From: an uncultured Clostridia bacterium
GTDB lineage: Bacteria; Bacillota; Clostridia; Christensenellales; Borkfalkiaceae
Direction of reading: 5' to 3'
DNA length: 41,740 nt
NCBI GenBank assembly: GCA_944354265.1
Contig: CALVPX010000011.1
Location: 1-41,740, forward strand
Shown here piece by piece: positions 15,401 through 22,126 of the stretch (the first letter of the stretch is position 1; the number at the start of each line of letters is the position of its first letter). Below the pieces are notes generated by a model that searched no databases, had not been told where the DNA came from, and saw only the letters and a list, made by a program, of their open reading frames with translations. The position numbers and the translations under genes were made by a program.

Positions 15401-16580
15401 CTATAACAACGCTTATACGGAAAATGAGGATGCAACAATTACAAAGAGCACCACTACTAACTACACTGTAAACTTCTACTATCAGGATAAACTTGGTGAC
15501 GCAGGTCATGACAAGTATGTTGAAGGCGAAACAATCGTCTACAGCTGGATTTATCCCGAAGATGAAAACGGCACCGTATATGTTGGCTACATCTGCTCAA
15601 CTTGCGGTAACATGATCGTCCTTTGGAATGAAAACATGGTAGATGATAACGGTCTTCCCGTTGAAAACACCTACAAAGTAGACGTTTATCTTGAAAGCCT
15701 TATCCCCGGCGTTGCTTATCCCGGCTCCGTCGTTGATGTAAACCGCATGCTTCCTTGGTTCGAAGATGGTCTCTATGGTGACGGTATCTCCGCAGTATTC
15801 GCTGCTGATGGCACCGGTTACTTCGTAGCAGACGGCGATCCTGATACTGCAGTTCACTATGGCTTCACTTGGACATACACCGAAGCTGGTCTTGTGATCA
15901 GCTCCGATGTAGACATGAGTGCTATCGGTATCACAATCAGCTCCACTCCCGTAGCTGTTACCTATGGTAAAACTACTCGTGGCCTTGAGTACTACTCCTT
16001 CACTTACAGCGGAATTGAGTTCTCTCAGGTAATCGATCCCGAGCTTGAAGGCGAGCCTGACAATCCCGGCACCGAAGATCCCGGTACAGAGGAACCTGAA
16101 GAACCTGAAACCCCCGCTCCTGTAACTATCTCTATGACAGGCGTAACCGTTTCTACTTCTGCAACTGAAAATAGTGAAGTTGTTTGGGATAGCAGCAACA
16201 AAACTCCCAAGATTGATGGTAACTATTACATTTGGTCTGAGAGTGGTGCTACTCTTGTAATCCTTGGTGGCGACGCTCAGTGGAAGCAGGGTGATGATTA
16301 TGTTCAGGCTGATGGCAAGGAACGTACAATCTCTGTAGACCTCTCTGATTACGAAGGTATGAAGGTTAAGGTTACTTTCAATTGCGGTTCAAAGCAGGAA
16401 GGTATTCAGCTTCAGGTCGCAGGCGATGCTTCTACAGCTCAGGATGTAACATTCAATGCTGATGATCAGTATGCACCTGTAGATGTAAGCTTTACGGTTG
16501 ATGGTGGTTCAATTGCTTCATTCGAGAACACAACTCAGGCAGTTCGCTTCTACAGCATCACTATCACAGTAGTTGAGTAA
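12459..16580 (+). CDS. Large surface lipoprotein with collagen-like stretch and repeated CxxC modules
   Basis: This is a 1373-residue exported protein of unknown function. A signal peptide ends in the lipobox LAAC (Cys31). Residues 70-93 are eight Gly-X-Y triplets (GDTGDTGATGPQGPEGPQG...), flanked on both sides by related beta-strand segments of the NGxLxxxYxDGxT type. From residue 130 to about 1190 come many modules with paired cysteines (CDDCGYAW, CEVCGVYG, CSECGED, CDICGDV, CTVCGN, CRDCGEY, CVDCGAH, CSTCGN) and GHxW or GNHVW turns. An acidic, proline-rich linker follows. The final 150 residues look like a beta-sandwich binding domain. Codon choice favours T- and A-ending codons (GCT, CTT, GTA), unlike neighbouring genes that favour C. 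No enzymatic motif was seen, so adhesion or binding is the best inference. Confidence 0.85.
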   Translation: MQSRKSLLAKIFGAFCALLCVIALAFGLAACDSNSDTVKSVVGMSVENGQLVLEYSDGSTETIDLGDLKGDTGDTGATGPQGPEGPQGDAGRGIVSVAADENGNLVITYTDGTTQTVEMPAASDEDCEHAHISWYKLDGYAYIATTNTYEGTLLEVCDDCGYAWLWKNEEHVGHHVWKEVPAEDPTCCAPGHTAGTVCEVCGVYGENTEEIPATGNHVWDEGHLVYSDEENVCEQGGVYIYLCETEGCDAYYINEDLEVRGHKVSTWTVEKAPSATEAGVLTGRCSECGEDVKVTLPVLNDANVANGTYTRVLKVDGGCEDDSTYTYTYTLNAGAVLTVDSVIGLEADTTVEYTGTTNYTQSWDVTVKGGYHVILDIDGQPVNVAIDATYGGTVDGKVMGILEYPGLNTFGNITNTCQDITGEGDSTSAGAVYFDCVRDGCGQHVYVRVQGYHMHNGELVTSLDDECVTYHPATCSSPASYTMHCDICGDVVLAEGSLLDPDNHVYDEDSVEIVENSDGTITVTYTCTENAAHVYKVTGTLESERTYTEQGTTCLVTVTERVISYTDPDGNTQKVTLTSKSGGEAHAVVVNGITYNITSVINTEGSTTATITVEWTDASGKPQSFKDDTIVSDSPVAAIVEFFGNVPTTCVGGGSQAFIDCDVCHEHILIMYQVAHTPTLTAEGAIDYTAAGCKAPTCTENGTALCTVCGNNYEVEGSALGHNYTIADYSYDPSITEGNNFTLEFYCTRCDEYGSAEDPTTIAGNYDALKKAGYIVETQAQTCTSDLIINIVNYPVEGGVINATNLNLGKSEHHWTNGKVLDGSLTVVYNIDEWGDLIEDFINVPINCQAEGYAFTTCRDCGEYILIRVSGHHTPGTTAVVPQSHTTAAVYECVDCGAHFFVGDPAQHTWTLKADSVKVPTATTEGSATYVCTCGKTVDVKIPKIGSEGLTYTTTKDCEHGTTNTYSATLTFSVTETSTHTYNNAYTENEDATITKSTTTNYTVNFYYQDKLGDAGHDKYVEGETIVYSWIYPEDENGTVYVGYICSTCGNMIVLWNENMVDDNGLPVENTYKVDVYLESLIPGVAYPGSVVDVNRMLPWFEDGLYGDGISAVFAADGTGYFVADGDPDTAVHYGFTWTYTEAGLVISSDVDMSAIGITISSTPVAVTYGKTTRGLEYYSFTYSGIEFSQVIDPELEGEPDNPGTEDPGTEEPEEPETPAPVTISMTGVTVSTSATENSEVVWDSSNKTPKIDGNYYIWSESGATLVILGGDAQWKQGDDYVQADGKERTISVDLSDYEGMKVKVTFNCGSKQEGIQLQVAGDASTAQDVTFNADDQYAPVDVSFTVDGGSIASFENTTQAVRFYSITITVVE

Positions 16581-16614
16581 TCACAAACCAAATGCAAGTA
16601 ATTGCATGAACTAT

Positions 16615-16650
16615 AAAAAAGGTATCCCTCGCGGATACCTTTTTTATTTT
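16615..16650 (+). terminator. Intrinsic terminator of the lipoprotein gene
   Basis: A 13-bp stem AAAAAAGGTATCC/GGATACCTTTTTT with loop CTCGC is followed by further T. A small ATGCAA/TTGCAT hairpin lies just before it at 16592-16607. Confidence 0.93.
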
Positions 16651-16654
16651 GCCA

Positions 16655-17575
16655 CAGCAAAAGGCTCCCTTTACACAAGGGAGCCTCTTGACTACGTTCC
16701 TGCAGATTTCTCCATTACGCCTTACGGCTTCAGTCGAAATGACAAAAGGGGGTACACTGTCATTTCGAGTAGTAGGCGAAGCCCACCTCATCTTTCTGTC
16801 ATTTCGACCGAAGAAAGGAGGCGAAGCCGACGAACGGAGCGGAGAAATCTCCCAAACGAAGTTAAGCAAGCTGTTTAACAGGAATGCCATACTGAGCGAC
16901 GAACGAGGCGTTTCATAGCAATGTGGACATCCACATTGCGTGCCGAAGTGAGATGAGCGAGCACCTAACAACGTGCGAGCGGTGACCGAGTGTGGCGTTG
17001 TCCTTACGCCACACGAGAAAGAGGAACGTAAGTGACGAACGCAGTCGAAGTATCTTGCAGTGCTGAAACCGAGCAAGATCTTTCGGTTGCGCTCATTTCA
17101 TTCGCTTCACTCAAGATGACATGTTTTGTATGTTGATAGCGTGACTACGTTCCTGTAGATTTCTCCGTGCGCTCGCTTGTGCTTGCTTAGTCGAAATGAC
17201 AAAAGGGGGTACAGTGTCATACTGAGCGGAGCAGGGCAAAGCCCTGCGTAGTCGAATGTATCTTGCTTGATTTAATATCCTGCAAGATCCTACTGCCGAA
17301 ACCCCTGAAGAGGCCCCTTCGGCAGAGCGTCGTCGGCTTCGTCTCCTAGCCCGACTCTGCCTGCGGCTTCACTCAAGATGACAGAAGAGGACTTCGTTCC
17401 TGTAAATTTCTCCATGCGCACGTCGGAACAAACTTTGCTCCATGCAAGCCGTGGACACACGCCTTGCAACTTAGCTGCGTTGTTCCTCCTTTTCCGCGCA
17501 AATACTACAGTTTTGCGCGAGTGTTAAGGTTAATTGTGCTCGCTTCAGTCGAAAGGACAATAATGAGTCTAAGTG
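16655..17575. repeat. Cluster of MITE-like and multi-hairpin repeats
   Basis: This gene-free stretch is almost entirely repeats. It holds a GGCTCCCTTTACACAAGGGAGCC fragment at 16661, TGTCATTTCGA/TCGAAATGACA units at 16702-16858 and 17152-17205, and TGTCATACTGAGC units at 16885-17121 and 17215-17383. The first of the latter contains a B-C multi-hairpin module at 16888-17049. The second contains a CTGCCGAA/TTCGGCAG hairpin at 17293-17325. A minus-strand A-D module lies at 17420-17530. No coding region was recognised. Confidence 0.75.
16888..17049 (+). repeat. Multi-hairpin module (B-C), copy identical to 20381-20542
   Basis: Hairpin B is GCAATGTGG/CCACATTGC with loop ACAT (16918-16939). Hairpin C is GTGTGGCG/CGCCACAC with loop TTGTCCTTA (16990-17014). 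Between them lies GAGCGAGCAC...ACGTGCGAGCGGTGACCGA, as in the copy at 2926. The 162 bases read the same as 20381-20542 throughout. Confidence 0.75.
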
Positions 17576-17603
17576 ACGGCAATAATCGAACAGAGGTGAT
17601 TAA

Positions 17604-18074
17604 TTAATCTCGGGAACATTTTTCGGCGTCTATAGCGAGCACGAACATCAGCGCCATAAGCGCGTTTTGGCCGTCTGCAACGTCGATAACATATGTGTCC
17701 GTAAAGTTGAACAGCTCCTTGCTTATCGCGGCGACGGGCGCGCCGTCGCCGCCGAAAATGGTATAGTCCCACTCAAATATGCTGCCCTCAACGCTCCACC
17801 CGTTGAAGTCAATGCTGTATTGCGGCTTGAACCACGTCCATTTTCTGCTGATGCAGCCCATGTACTCGTCGCCAAGATATATTTCAAATTTGGGCATGAA
17901 GGTAAATACCCGCTCCTGCAGGGTGGCCACATGGTTGCCCGCACTGTCGCTGACGTTGAGCCTGTGTCCCCACGACAGCTGCCCCTTGACGGTGTATGCC
18001 ACACTGCCGTCCTCGTAGTAAATATCGTAGCTGTCTAGCCACGAAAAGAATCGCTGTTTAAACAGAAGTTTCAT
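17604..18074 (-). CDS. LURP-one-related (LOR) family protein
   Basis: This is a 156-residue cytosolic protein of the LURP-one-related/YxjI-like family, whose fold resembles the tubby C-terminal domain and whose bacterial role is not established. Visible family features are the N-terminal FKQRFFSWLDSYDIYYEDG, followed by alternating beta strands with GQLSWGHRLNVSD, HVATLQERVFTFMPKFEIY and DYTIFGG, and a hydrophobic C-terminal helix (ALMALMFVLAID). The start at 18074 follows GGAGAG. An upstream in-frame start at 18101 would overlap the terminator hairpin of the preceding gene. It lies 55 bp downstream of the yitT-like gene on the same strand. Confidence 0.8.
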   Translation of the reverse strand: MKLLFKQRFFSWLDSYDIYYEDGSVAYTVKGQLSWGHRLNVSDSAGNHVATLQERVFTFMPKFEIYLGDEYMGCISRKWTWFKPQYSIDFNGWSVEGSIFEWDYTIFGGDGAPVAAISKELFNFTDTYVIDVADGQNALMALMFVLAIDAEKCSRD

Positions 18075-18084
18075 GATACTCTCC

Positions 18085-18111
18085 ATAAAAAAGGCGGGCA
18101 ACGCCCGCCTT
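18085..18111 (-). terminator. Intrinsic terminator of the YitT-family gene
   Basis: On the minus strand AAGGCGGGC/GCCCGCCTT forms a 9-bp stem followed by TTTTTTA. It separates the YitT-family gene from the LOR gene, whose ribosome binding site begins just after it. Confidence 0.85.
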
Positions 18112-18129
18112 AAATGTGATATATTGTTC

Positions 18130-18996
18130 TCAATCGGGATTGCGGAAGCCCTTGCCGAGAATTTCGGTTGCGTCCGTAACTATGGTGAATGACGCCGGGT
18201 CGAGCTCCTTGGTCTTAATTCTCAGCCTTCTCGCCTCGGGGCGGCTGCAGACGACAATCAGCACATTCTTTTGGTTGCCCGTATACCCGCCCTGCGCAAC
18301 GTACGTAGTGTAGTCGCGGTGCATGGTGTTGATGATATAATCGCCCACCTTGCCGACTTCATTGGTAATGACCGTAACGTATTTGTTCTTGCCTATGTCC
18401 TCAATTACGCCGTCAATTACGAAGGCCTTGAAGAACAGGCCGAGTATTGAAAATAATCCCGCCTGCACGTCGAACACGAAGAACGACGACGCGGCAATCA
18501 GAAAATCGGTAATGAGCAGCGCCCTGCCCACGTTTATTGACGTGAACTTTTTGAGTATGAGCGCAACAATGTCCGTTCCGCCCGAGGAAGCGCCGCAGTT
18601 GAAAATTATGGCGCTGCCCACGCCCGTGAGAAGTATGGCGAACACAAGCTCTAAAAACGTCTGATTGGTCAGCGGTCCGTCGAGGGGGATGAGCTGCTCG
18701 AACGCAAAGTTTTCAAGCGAATACACGGCACTGCAGTAAATAGTCTTGACCGTGCAGCCCTTTCCGAGGAATATAAAGCCGAAAACAAGCATGATCGCAT
18801 TGATTATCATGAGAATTTCCGACTGCGACAGGAAGGGTATCAAAGGTTCAAGTATGATTGAAAGGCCGCTGACGCCGCCCGTCGCGAAGTGGTTGGGCGA
18901 CTTGAAGAAGTAAACGCCCGCCGCAAGCGACAGGGTGCCGAGGTTTAAAACAGTCCAATACTTAATCTGCCCGAATATCTTTTTTCTGTCCGCCAT
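18130..18996 (-). CDS. YitT-family membrane protein (DUF161 plus DUF2179)
   Basis: This is a 288-residue integral membrane protein of unknown transport role, common in Firmicutes. Five or six membrane helices span residues 15-210, with the duplicated signatures GVYFFKSPNHFATGGVSGLS and GSAIIFNCGASSGGTDIVA. The soluble C-terminal domain (about 215-288) is the DUF2179 type, with TVITNEVGKVGDYII and VLIVVCSRPEARRLRIKTKELDP. Length and domain order are standard for the family. The start codon context on the minus strand is an unremarkable GGGAGCTTTTT. It has its own terminator. Confidence 0.9.
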   Translation of the reverse strand: MADRKKIFGQIKYWTVLNLGTLSLAAGVYFFKSPNHFATGGVSGLSIILEPLIPFLSQSEILMIINAIMLVFGFIFLGKGCTVKTIYCSAVYSLENFAFEQLIPLDGPLTNQTFLELVFAILLTGVGSAIIFNCGASSGGTDIVALILKKFTSINVGRALLITDFLIAASSFFVFDVQAGLFSILGLFFKAFVIDGVIEDIGKNKYVTVITNEVGKVGDYIINTMHRDYTTYVAQGGYTGNQKNVLIVVCSRPEARRLRIKTKELDPASFTIVTDATEILGKGFRNPD

Positions 18997-19106
18997 AAAA
19001 AGCTCCCGAAAAGTATTTCAGCGCCATAATAATATCATAATATGCGCGCCTTTGCAATGGATATTGATAATTTTTTGGCGGTAAATTCAAAAAATTTTAT
19101 GCGCCA

Positions 19107-19151
19107 CACCTTATTGTAATGCTTGACATTACAATAAGGTGCTGATATAAT
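19107..19151 (+). promoter_or_regulatory. Promoter and palindromic operator of the Rrf2 gene
   Basis: TTGACA (19123-19128), a 17-bp spacer and TATAAT (19146-19151) form a consensus promoter. A perfect 15-bp palindrome CACCTTATTGTAATG-CTTGA-CATTACAATAAGGTG (19107-19141) covers the -35 box and spacer. A related sequence precedes the YwnB-like gene. This suggests binding by the Rrf2 protein itself. Confidence 0.85.
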
Positions 19152-19174
19152 AAACGCTGTACAGGAGAAAACTT

Positions 19175-19597
19175 ATGCAAATAACTTCAAGACTGACTGT
19201 AGCCGCGCACACGTTGGCAGTAATCGAATATTTTAAGGATAAAAACAAGACCACGTCAGACTTTATCGCCTCAAGCGTCGGGGTGAATCCCGTCGTCATA
19301 CGGCGCATACTTCTTCAGCTCAAGGATGCAGGTTTTATAGATGTCGCCCGCGGCAGCGGCGGCGCAACCCTTAAAAAGAGGCCCGAGGAAATAACGCTGC
19401 TCGATATCTACCGCGCTGTCGACTGCGTGGAGGAGGGCGCCCTCTTTCACTTCCACGAAAACCCCAATCCCGACTGTCCCGTCGGCTCGCGCATACACGC
19501 CGCGTTGGACGGCTATCTTCTTCAGGCACAGCAGGCCATGGAGAACAGCCTCAATTCCGTCACTTTAAGGGACGTTTTAAATCATTTTTCCGCTTAA
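19175..19597 (+). CDS. Rrf2-family transcriptional regulator (YwnA-like)
   Basis: This is a 140-residue winged-helix repressor. The N-terminus (MQITSRLTVAAHTLAVIEYF) and the helix-turn-helix (TTSDFIASSVGVNPVVIRRILLQLKDAGFI) with the GSGGA wing turn are typical of Rrf2 proteins. Only two cysteines are present (84 and 101), so the three-cysteine Fe-S site of IscR/NsrR is absent. A thiol-based or ligand-based signal is more likely. The start follows AGGAGA. A palindrome over its own promoter implies autorepression. The same operator lies before the YwnB-like gene at 20777, recalling the ywnA-ywnB pair of Bacillus. Confidence 0.9.
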   Translation: MQITSRLTVAAHTLAVIEYFKDKNKTTSDFIASSVGVNPVVIRRILLQLKDAGFIDVARGSGGATLKKRPEEITLLDIYRAVDCVEEGALFHFHENPNPDCPVGSRIHAALDGYLLQAQQAMENSLNSVTLRDVLNHFSA

Positions 19598-19869
19598 TTG
19601 AATATTGCAGGCTAAAATAAAGCAGTTGCCGCCGCGCACATTTTGTGCGCGGCGGCTTTTTGCTGTGGCGCCCACCCCACATTTCTGTCATTTCGACCGA
19701 AGCGAGGAGGAGAAGCCGACGAGCGGAGCGGAGAAATCTCCTAGTCAGTGCACCCCACCCAAGCCCCCCTTGTGTAAAGGGGGGGAGCTGAGCGACAGCG
19801 AAGAGGGGGGATTGTAGGCGGCGAAGCCGCCGTAGTAAATAAAATAAGGTAACAATCCCTCAGTCACGT

Positions 19870-19985
19870 TTCGCGCCATTTCGCGCAATGCGCAAGGTAA
19901 ACGCATTGCTTAGTCGCCGTTCGCGCTAATAATGCGCTCACTTTATCTCGTGTGGTAAAACAGCAGGTAACTGCTGTTTTAAAAA
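19870..19985 (-). repeat. Multi-hairpin module (B-C), minus strand
   Basis: Read on the minus strand, hairpin B is AAAACAGCAG/CTGCTGTTTT with loop TTAC. Hairpin C is GCAATGCG/CGCATTGC with the 9-nt loop TTTACCTTG. Between them lies GTGAGCGCATTATTAGCGCG. Stem lengths and loop sizes match the other copies although the stem bases differ. Confidence 0.65.
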
Positions 19986-20380
19986 CTCCACACTCGCCCC
20001 TTTACACAAGGGAGCCTCTTGACTTCGTTCGTGCAGATTTCTCCTCGTCGGAGCAAACTTCGCTTTATACAAGAAATGTAACCATTTCTTGCAACTTTGC
20101 TACGTTGCCCCTCCTTCTTCGCGCAAATACTACAGTTTTGCGCGAGTGTTAAGGTTTATTTAATGCGCCTATGGCGAGCTTGGTCGAAATGACATAGGGG
20201 GAAACAATGTCATACTGAGCGGAGCAGGGCTAAGCCCTGCGTGGTCGAATGTATCTTGCAGGGTTGAAACCGAACAAGATGTTTCGACTTCAGTCGCTTC
20301 GCTCCTTTCGCTCAACATGACAGAGAAACCCGCCAACCACCCATTTGCAAGCGCCCCTTTTGTCCTTCGCTGCCCATTGT

Positions 20381-20542
20381 CATACTGAGCGACGAACGAG
20401 GCGTTTCATAGCAATGTGGACATCCACATTGCGTGCCGAAGTGAGATGAGCGAGCACCTAACAACGTGCGAGCGGTGACCGAGTGTGGCGTTGTCCTTAC
20501 GCCACACGAGAAAGAGGAACGTAAGTGACGAACGCAGTCGAA
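20381..20542 (+). repeat. Multi-hairpin module (B-C), duplicate of 16888-17049
   Basis: The 162 bases are identical to the copy 3.5 kb upstream, including both hairpins and the conserved TTGTCCTTA loop. This indicates recent duplication or gene conversion. Confidence 0.75.
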
Positions 20543-20672
20543 CGTATCTCGCGCGGCTTCCGCGCGGACAATGGGCAGCTCCGAGATTTCTCGACTGCGC
20601 TCGAAATGACAAAAGGGGTAGAAACGAAGTCAAATGTGCCTCCAAAAAAATTTTAAAAAATCTAAAAAATTT

Positions 20673-20738
20673 TCGTTGTAACGCTTGACATTACAATAAG
20701 GGCGTGCTAATATATAGATGTAATCAGAAAGGTTACAA
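20673..20738 (+). promoter_or_regulatory. Promoter and two Rrf2-type operators of the YwnB-like gene
   Basis: TTGACA (20685-20690), a 17-bp spacer and TAATAT (20708-20713) form the promoter. TTGTAACG-CTTGA-CATTACAA overlaps the -35 box exactly as at 19107. A second half-palindrome TGTAATC-AGAAA-GGTTACA at 20720-20738 has the same 5-bp centre and lies just after the expected transcription start. Confidence 0.8.
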
Positions 20739-20776
20739 CAATAAAAACAAAAAATTATTTTCGGAGGATTAAAATT

Positions 20777-21406
20777 ATGAAAATTGCAGTTGTATGCGCA
20801 AACGGTAGGGTAGCCAAAAAGGTCATCGCAGAGGCGGTGTCAAGAGGGCTTCAGGTCAAAGCTATAATGAAGAAAGATGAACCCACCCAAGCACAGGAAA
20901 AGGTTGTCAAAGACCTCTTCGAAATTACATATGCCGACGTGGCTGATTGCGACGCGGTGGTAGACGCCTTCGGCGCGTGGACTCCCGAAACTCTTCCCTT
21001 GCACTCCACTTCGCTTGAACACCTTTGCAACGTGCTTTCGGGCAAGAGCAACCGACTGCTCATCGTGGGCGGTGCAGGCAGTCTGTATGTCAACCCCGAA
21101 CACACGGCATGCGTGGCCGACGGAGCAGGCTTCCCCGACGCGTTCAAGCCCCTTGCGGCAGCCATGGCCAAGGCCCTCGGCGAGCTTCGCAAGAGAGATG
21201 ACGTGCATTGGACTTATATCAGCCCCGCAGCAGATTTTCAGGCCGACGGCGAAAGGACGGGCGAATATATTCTCGCCGGCGAAGAATTTACCCTCAATTC
21301 CAAGGGTGAAAGCGTAATCAGCTATGCCGACTACGTCATCGCCATGGTGGACGAAATTGTAAGCGGCAATCACATCAACGAGCGCATAAGCGTATTGAAA
21401 AAGTAA
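20777..21406 (+). CDS. NAD(P)-binding Rossmann-fold protein (YwnB/NmrA-like)
   Basis: This 209-residue cytosolic protein belongs to the NAD(P)H-binding atypical short-chain dehydrogenase group. The dinucleotide-binding N-terminus reads MKIAVVCANGRVAKKVIAEA, a variant of GxxGxxG. DCDAVVDAFGAW and LLIVGGAGSLYV are conserved second and third motifs. The fold continues with WTYISPAADFQADGERTGEY near the C-terminus. Its substrate is unknown, and relatives are redox- or stress-linked. It begins after GGAGG. Two operators of the Rrf2 type precede it, so it is the likely target of the upstream regulator. Confidence 0.88.
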   Translation: MKIAVVCANGRVAKKVIAEAVSRGLQVKAIMKKDEPTQAQEKVVKDLFEITYADVADCDAVVDAFGAWTPETLPLHSTSLEHLCNVLSGKSNRLLIVGGAGSLYVNPEHTACVADGAGFPDAFKPLAAAMAKALGELRKRDDVHWTYISPAADFQADGERTGEYILAGEEFTLNSKGESVISYADYVIAMVDEIVSGNHINERISVLKK

Positions 21407-21464
21407 TAAAAAAGTGGTATAATTGAATTACACAAATGCAGGGGCGCAATGAAACATTGCGCCC
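21395..21464 (+). promoter_or_regulatory. Promoter and leader hairpin of the flavoprotein-macrodomain-SirTM operon
   Basis: TTGAAA (21395-21400), 17 bp and TATAAT (21418-21423) overlap the end of the YwnB-like gene. A GGGCGCAATG/CATTGCGCCC hairpin at 21442-21464 would be at the 5' end of the mRNA. Confidence 0.75.
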
Positions 21465-21507
21465 GTTGCACCATTGCGGCGCAATTGTTTGCGCATGGGA
21501 GGGCAGT

Positions 21508-22125
21508 ATGACAAAGGAGCGCATTTTTGAATTCATAGTCGACGACATTCACACCGTGGTGGCCGCCACGTCGGAGGGCGGCCTGCCCGTCACCTGTGCC
21601 ATAGACGTCATGGATTGGGACGGCGGCGGGCTATACTTTCTTACGGCAAAGGGCAAGAGCTTTTACAGGCGGCTTGAAGAGACGCCATACATATCGTTGA
21701 CGGGCATAAAGGGGGAGGACACCATGCACCGCATAGCCGTCACCGTGCGCGGCAAGGTGCGCCCCGAGGGGGCCGAAGTGCTCGCCCGCCTCATTCAGAA
21801 GAACGCATATATGCGCGAGATATATCCCACCGAGCGCTCCCGCGAGGCGCTTGAGGCCTTCTGCATCTACGAGGGCTCGGCCGAGTGGTTCGACCTCTCA
21901 AAGAGGCCGATAGAGCGGTTTACGTTGAGCTTTGGCGGCGCCGTTGAGCGCGGTGAGGAGTACTCCGTGGGGGACGGCTGCACGGGCTGCGGCAGGTGCC
22001 TCGAGGTCTGCCCGCAGAACTGCATTGCGCTCGCGCAGTCGGGCGCGGTCATAGCGCAGGAACACTGCTTAAGGTGCGGCAACTGCATGGCTGTCTGCCC
22101 CGTCGGCCCCATTCAAAGGAGGTAG
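21508..22125 (+). CDS. PNPOx-like flavin-binding protein fused to a 2[4Fe-4S] ferredoxin domain
   Basis: This is a 205-residue redox protein. Residues 1-140 have the split-barrel fold of the pyridoxamine 5'-phosphate oxidase-like family (HTVVAATSEGGLPVTCAIDVM, GLYFLTAKGKSFYRRL, HRIAVTVRGKV), which usually binds FMN or related flavins. Residues 158-200 hold two complete cluster motifs, CTGCGRCLEVCP and CLRCGNCMAVCP. The start at 21508 follows GGAGGG. An upstream in-frame start would include the leader hairpin. One base separates its TAG from the next gene's ATG, so it is the first gene of the macrodomain-sirtuin operon. The electron donor and the role in ADP-ribosylation are unknown. Confidence 0.9.
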   Translation: MTKERIFEFIVDDIHTVVAATSEGGLPVTCAIDVMDWDGGGLYFLTAKGKSFYRRLEETPYISLTGIKGEDTMHRIAVTVRGKVRPEGAEVLARLIQKNAYMREIYPTERSREALEAFCIYEGSAEWFDLSKRPIERFTLSFGGAVERGEEYSVGDGCTGCGRCLEVCPQNCIALAQSGAVIAQEHCLRCGNCMAVCPVGPIQRR

Positions 22126-22126
22126 T

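Larger units (their letters stand above)
19672..20630. repeat. Cluster of MITE-like and multi-hairpin repeats between the Rrf2 and YwnB-like genes
   Basis: No gene is visible in this stretch. It holds a TGTCATTTCGA...GGAGAAATCTCC unit at 19686-19742 and CCCCCTTGTGTAAAGGGGG and GGAGCTGAGCGA fragments at 19757-19815. A minus-strand B-C hairpin module lies at 19870-19985. An A-D module at 20046-20160 is nested inside a TGTCATTTCGA unit (20035-20193). A TGTCATACTGAGC unit (20208-20322) follows, then a plus-strand B-C module at 20381-20542 and a final TCTCGA...TCGAAATGACA end at 20582-20613. Confidence 0.75.

Noticed and set aside
13887..15509. Open frame of 540 codons on the minus strand inside the lipoprotein gene
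   Set aside because: It lies wholly antisense to a gene with a clear signal peptide, promoter and terminator. Its Cys- and Val-rich composition mirrors the repeated codons of the sense strand, and no ribosome binding site or family motif is seen.
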